Positions 44,869-53,911 of a stretch of 64,000 nt of DNA are shown piece by piece; positions within the stretch are counted from its first letter, which is position 1; each line of letters opens with the position of its first letter. The position numbers and the translations under genes were made by a program. This DNA comes from Posidoniimonas polymericola (GTDB lineage: Bacteria > Planctomycetota > Planctomycetia > Pirellulales > Lacipirellulaceae). The stretch covers positions 1 through 64,000 of the forward strand of contig NZ_SJPO01000005.1 of assembly GCF_007859935.1 (NCBI RefSeq). The letters run 5' to 3'. The notes beneath the pieces were generated by a model. The model was not told the origin of the DNA, made no database searches, and worked only from the letters and a program-made list of their open reading frames with translations.

Positions 44869-45474
44869 CTACTCGTTCTCTCCGGTGCTGACCGGCAGCG
44901 TCGGCACCCGCATGTTCTGGCGGAACTGCGTGTTCACGAAGTCAACCGTCGATGCGGGCCGCCCCTCGGAGACGATGTGCGTTTCCGCGACCCGCGGCGC
45001 CTCGCCGTCCTGGGCGATGAGCTCCGCGTACTTGGTGATGGTGTCGATCCGGGTCTTGGTGACCTCCGGGTCGATCGACCGCTCGACGAACATCCGCCGG
45101 TAGGCGGGCGGAGCCTGGGTCATGATCCACTGGATCTTGAGTTCGCCGGCCTGGGTGAGCTCGGACGAGTCGGTCTTGAAGTGGTGCTCGGCCATCAGGT
45201 TCTGACGCCGCCAGCCGTTGCTGACCATGGCGTTGAAGGGGGAGTGGGCGGTGACCCGGTCCGGGCAGACGTAGGGCGACGGCCAGGGCCGGTTGATGTT
45301 GTAGATGTCGTGGCAGTAGTCGAAGGCCGTCTGGGCCGGCCGCGGGGTAGGAGCAGCCCCGCACGACCCGACGCAGCCGGCGCAGTTGTCCCCCCACCAG
45401 AAGCCGCTGACGGGGGTGGTGAGCGTTACGCACGCGGCCAGCACGACGCTGCTGAGGCAGAGATTCCGATCCAT
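44869..45474 (-). CDS. Exported hypothetical protein in the Tad locus
   Basis: 201 residues, ATG at 45472-45474, signal peptide (LCLSSVVLAACVTLTTPVSG). The mature N-terminus is short and Cys-rich (FWWGDNCAGCVGSCG). Then comes FDYCHDIYNINRPWPSPYVC and FNAMVSNGWRRQNLMAEHHF. The second half (LTQAGELKIQWIMTQAPPAY, RRMFVERS) looks like an OmpA-adjacent or beta/alpha fold but no family motif is certain. Its place between tadC and the TPR gene suggests a pilus-related envelope protein, possibly outer-membrane associated. Function not assigned. Confidence 0.75.
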   Translation of the reverse strand: MDRNLCLSSVVLAACVTLTTPVSGFWWGDNCAGCVGSCGAAPTPRPAQTAFDYCHDIYNINRPWPSPYVCPDRVTAHSPFNAMVSNGWRRQNLMAEHHFKTDSSELTQAGELKIQWIMTQAPPAYRRMFVERSIDPEVTKTRIDTITKYAELIAQDGEAPRVAETHIVSEGRPASTVDFVNTQFRQNMRVPTLPVSTGENE

Positions 45475-45670
45475 GGTTCTCGTTTCCGGCTTGAGTCTAG
45501 AGTCGACGGCCCGCCTTGAGCGACGCCCATCCGCGGCGTTTGAAGGCGCCGGACCACACCGTGGATATCGACGCGCTCGAAGCGACAACTGCGGAACTTC
45601 TAGACGTACCCATGCAACCGCTACGGCTTGCCCAGGCTCCCACCGGGATGCAACGCCAGCAGTGCTGGCG

Positions 45671-46636
45671 CTAGTTGCCCTGCATCGCCGGGAACATCTC
45701 GTTGATCATCGTGATCGCGGCGGGACCCACCAGCACCACGAAGATCGCCGGGAAGATGAAGATCACCAGCGGGAAGATCAGCTTCACCGCGGTCTTGGCC
45801 GCCTTCTCTTCGGCCATCTGGCTCCGGCGGGTCCGCATGGAGTCGCTCTGCACGCGGAGCGCCTGCGCCACGCTGGAGCCGAACTTGTCTGCCTGGATCA
45901 GGATTGCGGATAGCGCCTTCAGGTCGTCCACGCCGGTCCGCTGACCCAGATCGTGCAGCACGTCGTTGCGGGCGCGGCCCATCTGCAGGTGCAGGTTGCA
46001 CAGGCCGAACTCTTCCGCAAGCACCGGGTACGACTTGGCCATTTCGTCGCTCACCTTGCGCATCGCCTGGTCCAGGCCAAGACCCGCCTCGACGCACACC
46101 ACCATCAGGTCGAGCGCGTCGGGCATGCCGTAGAAGATCTGGTCCTGGCGGCTCTTCTTGATGAAGTGCACGACAATGTCCGGCAGGTAGAACATCAGAC
46201 CGGAGATCGCGACAGTAATCATGCCCGCCTCTTGGGTCAGGCCCTTGATGACCGCCATCGACCCGCCGCCGACAAAAAAGCCGACCACCAGGCAGAGGAA
46301 CTTCATGCCGAGGAAGACGCTGGTGGCGGTCTCGCCGCGGAAGCCGGCGTGCTGCAGTCGCTGCTTCAGCTTGCCTTCTTCGGCCTCGGTCTTGGGCTGC
46401 AGCGGGGCCGCCAGCCTGGGCGACGCCGACTTCAACATCTTGGTCATCGACGAGTCGCGTTGCTTGTCGCCGTGGCGTGTGCGGGGGTCGCTCAACTCCG
46501 CCAGACGCTCGGCGGTGCGGGCGTTGCCGCCGCCTCCGAAGAACTCGAAGAGACCCCACATACCGGCCACGACAGCGCCGAAGATGGCGAATTTGGTCAG
46601 GAGCGCAGAGCTGATGACGGCGGCGAGCACGAGCAT
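45671..46636 (-). CDS. tadC: Tad pilus inner-membrane platform protein TadC
   Basis: 321 residues of the type II secretion F family. It has N-terminal membrane segments (AVISSALLTKFAIFGAVVAG, MKFLCLVVGFFVGGGSMAV) and the cytoplasmic T2SSF domain (MPDALDLMVVCVEAGLGLDQ, AMRKVSDEMAKSYPVLAEEF, ALSAILIQADKFGSSVAQAL, RVQSDSMRTRR). A C-terminal pair of segments (KLIFPLVIFIFPAIFVVLVG) follows. With TadB it forms the platform that couples the ATPase to Flp pilin assembly. It starts 58 bp after tadB stops. The TadB/TadC assignment follows locus order. Confidence 0.9.
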   Translation of the reverse strand: MLVLAAVISSALLTKFAIFGAVVAGMWGLFEFFGGGGNARTAERLAELSDPRTRHGDKQRDSSMTKMLKSASPRLAAPLQPKTEAEEGKLKQRLQHAGFRGETATSVFLGMKFLCLVVGFFVGGGSMAVIKGLTQEAGMITVAISGLMFYLPDIVVHFIKKSRQDQIFYGMPDALDLMVVCVEAGLGLDQAMRKVSDEMAKSYPVLAEEFGLCNLHLQMGRARNDVLHDLGQRTGVDDLKALSAILIQADKFGSSVAQALRVQSDSMRTRRSQMAEEKAAKTAVKLIFPLVIFIFPAIFVVLVGPAAITMINEMFPAMQGN

Positions 46637-46694
46637 GGCGTTGACTTGGGTTGTCTGTACGGTCGTTGACGTGACGCGGGGCAGGCGCCCGACG

Positions 46695-47663
46695 TTAGAC
46701 TCGGATGTTGATAATCTTGCGGATCACGATCGCGCCGAGCAGCTGCATCACCACGCCGCCCACCAGCATCTTCTTGCCGAGTTCGTCAGTGAACAGCAGC
46801 ATCAGGTAGTCGGGGTTCATCTGGTAGACCGTGGCAAACAGCGTCGGCGGCAGCGCCAGCAGCACGATGCCGGACAGCCGGCCCTCGCCGGTGAGCGCCT
46901 GGACCTGGCCCCAGATCTTGAAGCGTTCGCGGATCAGGCGGCCGATCTTGTCGAGGATCTCCGCCAGGTCGCCACCGGTCTGGCGTTGCAGCACGACCGC
47001 GGTCACGAAGAACTTGAGGTCGAGGTTCGGCACCCGGTCGGCCAGGTGGTCGAGGGTTTCTTCCATCGGCATGCCGAGGTTCTGCTCCTCGAACGCGCGG
47101 CCGAACTCTTTGGCGATCGGCGCGGACATCTCCTGGGCCACCAGGTTCATGCCGGCGCCCAGGCTGTGGCCGGCGCGCAACGCGCGGGCGATGAGCTCGA
47201 GCGCTTCGGGGAGCTGGGCGGCAAACTTCTTGAGCCGGCTCTTCCGCTTCATCATCAGCCACAGGAACGGCAGGAAGAGGAAGATCGCCGCCACGATCGG
47301 GGCGAACTTGACTGGCAGCCCGGCCAGCGTCGGCAGCACGAAGCCGATCGTCCCGCTCACCACACAGACCAGCAGAAACTTGCTGACCGTGAACGAGACG
47401 TCCGCCTGCTCGAACATCATCTTCAGGTTGAGGTACTTGACGAGCGACTTCTCCAGCAGGCCGGCGCCCTCGACCGACACCCGCATCATGTCGCCGGCGA
47501 CCGAGGCTTCGGCGCCCGCCTTGCCGGCAGACTTCTGGCCCGTCAGGACGCTCAGCCGGTCCTCCATGTCCGCGTCTTTGTCGCCGCGGAGCAGCGCCGA
47601 CACGGCCGCGACCATCAGGGCCACGCCGCCAAAGACGCTCGCGTATATGATCCAAGGAGACAT
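46695..47663 (-). CDS. tadB: Tad pilus inner-membrane platform protein TadB
   Basis: 322 residues, also T2SSF family: IIYASVFGGVALMVAAVSAL at the N-terminus, PLVAAIFLFLPFLWLMMKRK-like segments, then LPEALELIARALRAGHSLGA, GMNLVAQEMSAPIAKEF, FVTAVVLQRQTGGDLAEILD and KIGRLIRERFKIWGQVQALT. The C-terminal segments are RLSGIVLLALPPTLFATVY and KMLVGGVVMQLLGAIVIRKI. Partner of TadC in the pilus platform. It lies 85 bp downstream of the CpaF/TadA ATPase gene on the same strand. Confidence 0.92.
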   Translation of the reverse strand: MSPWIIYASVFGGVALMVAAVSALLRGDKDADMEDRLSVLTGQKSAGKAGAEASVAGDMMRVSVEGAGLLEKSLVKYLNLKMMFEQADVSFTVSKFLLVCVVSGTIGFVLPTLAGLPVKFAPIVAAIFLFLPFLWLMMKRKSRLKKFAAQLPEALELIARALRAGHSLGAGMNLVAQEMSAPIAKEFGRAFEEQNLGMPMEETLDHLADRVPNLDLKFFVTAVVLQRQTGGDLAEILDKIGRLIRERFKIWGQVQALTGEGRLSGIVLLALPPTLFATVYQMNPDYLMLLFTDELGKKMLVGGVVMQLLGAIVIRKIINIRV

Positions 47664-47748
47664 AAGAGAACCGACTCGTGATTCAGGATTTGCTAGTGGT
47701 TGGTCGCTTGCGTTCGGGCGGGTTCAGGCGGCCCCACCGCGGAACGGC

Positions 47749-49074
47749 CTAGTCGCGCATCATGATCCGTTCGCGGAACGTGCTAGCGGGGAGCCTCACG
47801 CCGGCCTGCTCCAGCCGGTCCATGAAGGCGGGCCGGATGCCGGTCGAGATGAAGTGCCCGATGGCGCGGCCGTTCGCGTCGACGCCGTCCTGCACCCATT
47901 TGAAGATGTCCTGCATCACGATCGTGTCCTGCTCCATGCCGAGGATCTCCGTGATGTGGGTCACCTTACGCGGACCGCCCTGCAGGCGGTTCGACTGGAC
48001 AACCAGGTCGACCGCGCTGGCGATCTGCGTCCGCATCGCCTTGGCCGGCATCTCGAAGCCGGCCATCATGATCATGGTCTCCAGACGTGAGATCGCGTCG
48101 CGGGGGGTGTTCGCGTGGCAGGTGGTCAGCGAACCCTCGTGGCCCGTGTTCATCGCCTGGAGCATGTCGAGCGTCTCGCCGCCACGACACTCGCCGATGA
48201 TGATGCGGTCGGGTCGCATACGCAGGCAGTTCTTGACCAGGTCGGTCGCGCTGACGCGGCCCTTGCCCTCGATGTTGGGCGGGCGGGTCTCGAGCCGGAC
48301 CACGTGCTCCTGCTGCAGCTGCAGCTCGGCCGCGTCCTCGATCGTGACGATGCGGTCGTCGTTCGAGATGAAGCTCGAGAGCGTGTTGAGCAGCGTCGTC
48401 TTACCGGAGCCGGTGCCGCCGGAGATGACCAGGTTGAGCTTCGCCTTCATGGCGCCCTCGAGGAGCATCACCATCTCGGGCGTCATCGACTTGTAGTTGA
48501 GCAGGTCCTCGAGCTTGAGCGGGTTGGAGCCGAAACGCCGGATCGTCATGCTCGGCCCGTCGAGGGCCAGCGGCGGGATGATGGCGTTCACACGCGAGCC
48601 GTCCTGCAGGCGGGCGTCCACCATCGGGCAGACCTCGTCGACGCGGCGGCCGATGCGAGACACGATGCGGTCGATCACCTGCATTAGGTGCTTGTCGTCG
48701 CGGAACACGACGGGCGTCTTGACCAGCTTGCCGCTCTTTTCGACAAACACGGTCTTCGGGCCGTTGATCATGATTTCGCTGATCGAGGGGTCCTTCAGCA
48801 GCAGCTCGAGCGGGCCGAGGCCGAAGGTCTCGTCGAGCACCTCGTCGATCAGGCGGTCCCGCTCGTTTCGGTTGAGGAACGTGTCCTCGGTGTCGCACAG
48901 GTGCTCCACCACCATGCGGATCTCGCGGCGCAGGACGTCGCCCTCAAGCTCGCCCACCCGCGACAGGTCGAGCTTGTCGACCAGCTTGGTGTGGATGCGG
49001 CGCTTGATGTTCTCGAACTCGGCTTCTTTTTCTTTGGCGGAAAGCGAGGCCGGTCCTGTCGCGATCTTGGTCAT
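47749..49074 (-). CDS. cpaF: Tad pilus assembly ATPase CpaF/TadA
   Basis: 441 residues. An N-terminal helical region (KRRIHTKLVDKLDLSRVGEL) is followed by FGLGPLELLLKDPSISEIMI, the Walker A GGTGSGKTTLLNTL, the Asp box VTIEDAAELQL, the Walker B-like RPDRIIIGECRGGETLDMLQ and the His box GHEGSLTTCHANTP. This is a complete type II/IV secretion hexameric ATPase of the Tad/CpaF branch. It powers Flp pilus extension, and probably retraction, at the inner membrane. Located between CpaE and TadB genes as in other Tad loci. Confidence 0.96.
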   Translation of the reverse strand: MTKIATGPASLSAKEKEAEFENIKRRIHTKLVDKLDLSRVGELEGDVLRREIRMVVEHLCDTEDTFLNRNERDRLIDEVLDETFGLGPLELLLKDPSISEIMINGPKTVFVEKSGKLVKTPVVFRDDKHLMQVIDRIVSRIGRRVDEVCPMVDARLQDGSRVNAIIPPLALDGPSMTIRRFGSNPLKLEDLLNYKSMTPEMVMLLEGAMKAKLNLVISGGTGSGKTTLLNTLSSFISNDDRIVTIEDAAELQLQQEHVVRLETRPPNIEGKGRVSATDLVKNCLRMRPDRIIIGECRGGETLDMLQAMNTGHEGSLTTCHANTPRDAISRLETMIMMAGFEMPAKAMRTQIASAVDLVVQSNRLQGGPRKVTHITEILGMEQDTIVMQDIFKWVQDGVDANGRAIGHFISTGIRPAFMDRLEQAGVRLPASTFRERIMMRD

Positions 49075-49245
49075 GGCGGTGTGCGTTGGCGTGGGGGAAT
49101 GCGTGACCTTGGGCCCGCGTCAGCGCAACGTGGGCTCCTGCCAAACCATAGCTCAGCGGGCGCGGCGTGTTAGAAAAGAAACAACCTAGGTGCGGTTGCG
49201 AGGGTCGCGCGGCTCGCAGCGGAGCCGCGGGGAGGGCGGGCGCCG

Positions 49246-50484
49246 CTACTCGGCACTCTGGGCGGCGGCCTCGGGGGCCTTGGCGCCCTTGCCCCACAAG
49301 CCGAGCCAGTTGCGGCCCTTGCCGGCCAGCTCGGCGGGCGCGACCGACGACTGCTTGCCGGTAAGGCTGTCTGCCAGCTGGCTGATCGACGACGTGATCG
49401 CGGCCTTCGGGGCCTGCTCGATCAGCGGCACGCCGTTGTTGCGCACCTCGATCATGGTCTTGTAGTCGTTGGGCAGCTGCCAGTAGATCTCGCGGCCGAG
49501 GGTCTCCTGAGCCTTCTTGATGCTGATCGACGCCCCGCCCTGCCCGACGCGGTTCACGACGATCTTGATCTTTTCGTTGAGGCCGCCCATCTGCTCGAAC
49601 GACATCAGCAGCCGCACCACGTTCCGCAGGCAAGGCAGGTCGAGCTGGGTCACCATCAGGACGTTGTCGGCCTGCTCCATGGCAAGCAGGTCGAGCGACT
49701 GGAAGCTCTTCGACGCGTCGATAATGAGGTGCGAGAAGGTCGCCTTGAGCAGGCCGATCACCCGCGTCAGGTCGTCGGTGGTGACGAGCTGCGAGTCCTC
49801 CAGCTGCACCGGGCGCGGCAGCAGGTAGAGGTTGGTCGAGTGCTTGGTCAGCGACCGCTTCAGCAGGGTGAAGTCGAGCCGCGTGATGTTCTGGGCGACG
49901 TCCGTGAGCGTGTACTCGGGGATCGAGTCGAGGAACACGTCGGCGTCGCCGAGCGCCAGGTCGAGGTCGAGCAGCACGACGCTGTTGCTCGGGTCCGAGG
50001 CGAGCTGGCAGCCGAGGTTCACGGCCAGGCTGGTAGCGCCGACGCCGCCGGTGGCGCCGGCGACAACTGTCACCTGGCACCCGCGGTTTTTGCCGTCGAC
50101 CGCTCCAAACTTGGTCCGCGACACACGCTGCAGCGCCGACGCCAGGTCCTCGGGCTTGATCGGGTTCGGCAGGAACTCCTTCGCCCCCGCCCGCATGGTC
50201 CGCAGGATCAGGTTGCCGTCGGTTGAGCTGCTGGAGACCAGCAGCGATACCGACGGCTTGGCGTGGGCGAGCTCCTCGACCAACCGCACCGCCTCGTCGG
50301 GGTCGCCGTCGATGGCGATGAACCCGACGTCCGGGTTGGTCTGCTCGAGGACGTCCTTGAAGAACGCGTAGCGCGAGCACTCCGCCTCGAGCCAAACCGT
50401 CTCGAGTCCCATGAGCGTTGATTTCAACGACTCACGGGTAGCGTCGTTGGGGTCGACGATGGCAAGGCGGAGGACGTTGGACAT
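49246..50484 (-). CDS. cpaE: Tad locus MinD/ParA-like protein CpaE/TadZ
   Basis: 412 residues from ATG at 50482-50484 (MSNVLRLAIVDPND). An N-terminal receiver-like domain (LAIVDPNDATRESLKSTL, FLPNPIKPEDLASAL) precedes a MinD-type ATPase with a deviant Walker A, AGATGGVGATSLAVNLG. It also has VVLLDLDLALGDADVFLDSI, HLIIDASKSFQSLDLLAME and IKIVVNRVGQGGASISIKK. TadZ proteins mark the pole or site of Tad pilus assembly. The usual catalytic Lys of Walker A is changed to Gly-Gly-Val-Gly-Ala-Thr, as is often seen in this branch. C-terminal tail is Ala-rich. Second start six codons upstream is possible. Confidence 0.92.
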   Translation of the reverse strand: MSNVLRLAIVDPNDATRESLKSTLMGLETVWLEAECSRYAFFKDVLEQTNPDVGFIAIDGDPDEAVRLVEELAHAKPSVSLLVSSSSTDGNLILRTMRAGAKEFLPNPIKPEDLASALQRVSRTKFGAVDGKNRGCQVTVVAGATGGVGATSLAVNLGCQLASDPSNSVVLLDLDLALGDADVFLDSIPEYTLTDVAQNITRLDFTLLKRSLTKHSTNLYLLPRPVQLEDSQLVTTDDLTRVIGLLKATFSHLIIDASKSFQSLDLLAMEQADNVLMVTQLDLPCLRNVVRLLMSFEQMGGLNEKIKIVVNRVGQGGASISIKKAQETLGREIYWQLPNDYKTMIEVRNNGVPLIEQAPKAAITSSISQLADSLTGKQSSVAPAELAGKGRNWLGLWGKGAKAPEAAAQSAE

Positions 50485-50563
50485 GGGGTGCGTTCCGATC
50501 AACGCCGGGTTTCACCGGGCGCGTGGCTGCTGGTATAGAGTGTGCTACTCGAAGGTAGCTCAC

Positions 50564-52468
50564 TTATTCCAGGTCGTAGCCCACGGGTCCGATAAGTCCC
50601 CCGGTTCCCGGCTGCGGTGCGGCCCCCCCCTGCTGGGTTTGCGGGTTGAACGGCTCGGACGGCTGGCGCCGGTACTGCGGCGGCCGGGACGCGGTGTAGT
50701 GCTGCGTCGGACGCTGGCTCAGGTGCGACATAGCGCGGCCGCTGCGGTCGATCTCCGGGCCCTGGACCCGGTCCACCGGGGCCGACGCCCCCGCGTCTGG
50801 CGGCAGCACAAGCTCGCCGTGGCGGCCCGCCGGCATCGGGGCCGGCAAATCGACCGGGGTCGGCTCCAGTCCCTCGGCATAAGGAACCTCTTCGTACCCC
50901 TGCGGGTAGCCCGTCTGACCGGCGCTGTCGTACTCGCCAGCATAACCGTACTGGCCGGCGTAACCGGTGGGCGGCATGTCGAAGCCGCTTCCGCAGGACC
51001 CGTCGCTGCACTGGCCGTTCAGGCAACCGGCGCTGCCGCTCGGGCAGCAAGGCACCTGTCCGTGAGAGGGGACGCAGGGGTAGCCGCCGCACGTGCCGCA
51101 TGGGTTCGGCACCTCCATCTGGCCCTCGCAATAGAGTTCCCTGTTGTCCGGCACGATGGTCCCGGACCCCGGGTAGCACTGCGGGACCTGATGCGGGTCG
51201 AGGGCGTCGACAAACTCAGGCGTGGCGAGCACCAGCAGTTCGAACTCCTCAGTCTCGTTGCGGGTGGATCGGAACGGCACGCCGAAGAAGGGAATGTCCG
51301 CCAGGATCGGCAGGCCGGTCTTCACGCCCTGGGTGCGTTGCTGGATCAGACCCGCCAGCGCGAAGGTCTGGCCGGCCCTGAGCTCGACCGCCGTGTCGAC
51401 CTCTCGCACCTTCAGGGCGGGCACCTGCTCGCCGTTGAGGATGATGCCGTTGGCGTAGTCGAGGTCGCTGATCCGGGGACGGACTTCCAGGCGGATGTTG
51501 CCGTTGCCCAGCACGATCGGCAGGAAGTCGACCTGGGTGCCGTAGGGCTTGAACTCGATGCTCGACGTGCCGAGGCTCTGCGGGACAAGGATCGGGATCT
51601 CGCCGCCCTCGTTGAAGCTCGCCGGGCGGCCGCTGACAGCCACCACGTTCGGCTCCGCCATGATCTTCGCGACGTTGTTCTCCTGCAGCGCCCGCATGAA
51701 CACGTGGAAGCTACTGTTCCCGTTCACGACGCCGTAGGCGAAGGTGTCGGTGCCGGTGAGTTCGGCTCCAAGCGAGCTGCCGGCGGCGTTGGCCGTCGTC
51801 TGGATGATGTCGCTCACCGAGCTGATCACCGATCCGCCGCCGTTGCCGAAGTAGGTCCAGTCGACGCCCAGCTGGCGCAGCTTTGTGCGCGACACCTCGA
51901 ATACCTTGACCTTCAGCAGCACCTGCTGCACCCCGCCCACGCTCATGTTGTTGATGATCTTGGGCGAGTAGTCCTGGGCCAATTCGACGATCGGCGTGAC
52001 GTAATCGGGGCGGTCGATAAAGCCGGCCAGCACCAGCGAGTTGCTGTAGCGGTAGACCCGCACCGAAGAGTTGGGGAACTGCGTCTTGAGGGCGTGCTCC
52101 AGCTCGCGGACGTCGCCGTAGATGAAGACGTCCACCGTGTGGATGTTGCCCTCTTCGTCCCACAGGTTGACCGCGGTGACGCCGGCCTTCTTGGCCGAGA
52201 CCTGGATCTGGGTCGCGCTGAGCGCCGTTACCGACAGCAGCTCGGGGTTGTTGACCTGCACGCGGGGGATGCGGGTCTCGAGCGTCAGGATCCGACTCGT
52301 GTTGGTCGTGATCTCCAGCTTGTCGTTCGTGCCGCTGACCTTGCGGATCAGCGACGCGTCCTGCTGGATTACCTGTGCCGGGGCGCCGCCGGCCAAGAGC
52401 AGGGCCGTGACGATCGCCAGGATCGGGTTGCGCGGGCGCACTTTGGTAGCGGGCGTTGCTTCGTACAT
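50564..52468 (-). CDS. cpaC: Tad pilus outer-membrane secretin (CpaC/RcpA) with long Cys-rich tail
   Basis: 634 residues. Signal sequence NPILAIVTALLLAGGAPAQV, a pilus-associated N-domain (LETRIPRVQVNNPELLSVTA, NIHTVDVFIYGDVRELEHAL), a BON-like region, then the secretin core. The core has VLLKVKVFEVSRTKLRQLGV, ENNVAKIMAEPNVVAVSGRP, FNEGGEIPILVP, VDFLPIVLGNGNIRLEVRPR and ILADIPFFGVPFRS. The core ends near residue 425. The remaining 200 residues are unusual: a Cys-rich segment (CGTCGGYPCVPSHG, CCPSGSAGCLNGQCSDGSCG) followed by Tyr/Gly/Pro/Gln-rich sequence. It forms the outer-membrane pore for the Flp pilus; the tail probably faces the outside or binds a partner. Confidence 0.92.
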   Translation of the reverse strand: MYEATPATKVRPRNPILAIVTALLLAGGAPAQVIQQDASLIRKVSGTNDKLEITTNTSRILTLETRIPRVQVNNPELLSVTALSATQIQVSAKKAGVTAVNLWDEEGNIHTVDVFIYGDVRELEHALKTQFPNSSVRVYRYSNSLVLAGFIDRPDYVTPIVELAQDYSPKIINNMSVGGVQQVLLKVKVFEVSRTKLRQLGVDWTYFGNGGGSVISSVSDIIQTTANAAGSSLGAELTGTDTFAYGVVNGNSSFHVFMRALQENNVAKIMAEPNVVAVSGRPASFNEGGEIPILVPQSLGTSSIEFKPYGTQVDFLPIVLGNGNIRLEVRPRISDLDYANGIILNGEQVPALKVREVDTAVELRAGQTFALAGLIQQRTQGVKTGLPILADIPFFGVPFRSTRNETEEFELLVLATPEFVDALDPHQVPQCYPGSGTIVPDNRELYCEGQMEVPNPCGTCGGYPCVPSHGQVPCCPSGSAGCLNGQCSDGSCGSGFDMPPTGYAGQYGYAGEYDSAGQTGYPQGYEEVPYAEGLEPTPVDLPAPMPAGRHGELVLPPDAGASAPVDRVQGPEIDRSGRAMSHLSQRPTQHYTASRPPQYRRQPSEPFNPQTQQGGAAPQPGTGGLIGPVGYDLE

Positions 52469-52615
52469 CCTTGTACTTCCTTTTGTAGCGCCGCCCTACA
52501 GGACGGCGCTGCCGCCGCGGGGGCTGGCTGCGATCAGCAGCAGGCCCCGTTGGCTCCCCCCAAAATTGGATCTGACCGGTCGTTCCCTCGGCCGGTCAAG
52601 CAGGTATTCGCGTCG

Positions 52616-53653
52616 CTACTCTCCGTCGAACTCGATCGGAAAGTCTTCCATCGAAGGGGCGTCATCGGCGGCCGACGACGCTCCCCCCGACCCCGATCCG
52701 CCGGAGTCGGACGAGTTACGCTTGTCGTTGTAATCGCGGAGCGGCTTGCCGGTGTTCGCGTCGAAGTACTCGACGGAAACCTCGTCGGCCATCACGATCT
52801 CGATTTCAAACGGCGGCCGCTCCTTGGCGGTCCGCTTCATCATGCTCAGGACGCCGCCCAAGAAGCTCCCCTTCGGCCCCTCCTCGACGGCGGTCTCGTC
52901 GCGGGCCTGCTCCTTCTCACGGTCGTTCTTCTCGACGGCGCCGTCGAACAGCTGGTCGAAGTTGATCGCCGAGTCCATTGCAAGCCCCTCGTCGTTGGGG
53001 TTGCGAGGGATCAGCGACAACTCGCCGATGTGCTGGGCGAAGTCGATCTTGGTGGCCTGCTCAGGCGTAACCAACAGCGAAACCGTCTTCGGAATGGTGC
53101 GGGCCTCGCCGTCGCCGGACCGCTGAACGGCCTGCTCGATGGCGAACACGCGGATGTTCTGCAGGAAAATCTTAGTGGCCGCTTCGCTGATGCCGTTGCG
53201 GGGGTCGGCCCGCACAAACAGCTGGATGTCGACCCGGTCGCCAGGGCTCAGCAGGCCCGCCGCGCTCTTCTCGGCGTCCACGCTGATCGTGGAGAGCCGC
53301 ATGTTGGGCGGCACCGAGCTGAGCGGGTCGGCCTGCTCGCCCTGGGCGAGCAGCTTAGCGTCCAGAATCGGCTCGCCGGCGATGATGTTGGTCCGCGGGC
53401 GGCGGCCTTCGAGGTCCTCGAGCGACGTCAGTGCGCCGGGCGGGACCTTGTCCTTCGGCCACTCCTGCAACGAGATCATCGTCGCGTCGATGGGGTCGCC
53501 CAGGTTGATGTTGTGCAGCGCGACATAGATCGAGGTGGTCTCGACCGAGGGCCCGCGGGACTTGTTGCCTTCCATCACCTGGCTGATGCCAATGGATGCA
53601 ACCAGGCCACAGCCGAGCGCAAGCGCAAGAAGTATGAGAGATTTAGGTCGCAT
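52616..53653 (-). CDS. cpaB: Tad pilus protein CpaB/RcpC
   Basis: 345 residues. A membrane anchor (SLILLALALGCGLVASIGIS) leads to a SAF-like domain (IYVALHNINLGDPIDATMIS, EPILDAKLLAQGEQADP) and the CpaB core (RLSTISVDAEKSAAGLLSPG, DRVDIQLFVRAD, KTVSLLVTPEQATKIDFAQH). The C-terminus is acidic and Ser/Gly-rich. CpaB sits in the periplasm and works with the secretin CpaC, whose gene follows 147 bp later. It is the second gene after the prepilin peptidase. Confidence 0.9.
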   Translation of the reverse strand: MRPKSLILLALALGCGLVASIGISQVMEGNKSRGPSVETTSIYVALHNINLGDPIDATMISLQEWPKDKVPPGALTSLEDLEGRRPRTNIIAGEPILDAKLLAQGEQADPLSSVPPNMRLSTISVDAEKSAAGLLSPGDRVDIQLFVRADPRNGISEAATKIFLQNIRVFAIEQAVQRSGDGEARTIPKTVSLLVTPEQATKIDFAQHIGELSLIPRNPNDEGLAMDSAINFDQLFDGAVEKNDREKEQARDETAVEEGPKGSFLGGVLSMMKRTAKERPPFEIEIVMADEVSVEYFDANTGKPLRDYNDKRNSSDSGGSGSGGASSAADDAPSMEDFPIEFDGE

Positions 53654-53843
53654 GACACCCCCCGGGCAGTCGCTAATGACGCTCGATGACGCGGCTGGCG
53701 CCGCGGCTCGAGGCGGTGAGTACCGGTGACGGCACGGCGGTAATAACCACCGCCATCGGGCCTCAACGGTTTCTTCGGCAGGACCGGTGCAGCCGGTCCA
53801 GTTAATTTAGGCGGCCCACTGCGGTCACCCCGCAACTGGCGTT

Positions 53844-53867
53844 GGGCGCCCCGCTAGCGGGGCGCCC
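53844..53867. terminator. Perfect 24-base palindrome between cpaB and the prepilin peptidase gene
   Basis: GGGCGCCCCGCTAGCGGGGC plus GCCC reads the same on both strands (arms 53844-53855 and 53856-53867). It lies 44 bases downstream of the prepilin peptidase stop. There is no T-run, so it may pause transcription, protect RNA ends or be a protein-binding dyad rather than a true terminator. Confidence 0.45.
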
Positions 53868-53911
53868 TCGGCCGGTTGAATCAAATCGTACGCGTCGCTC
53901 GGAGACCCGGA

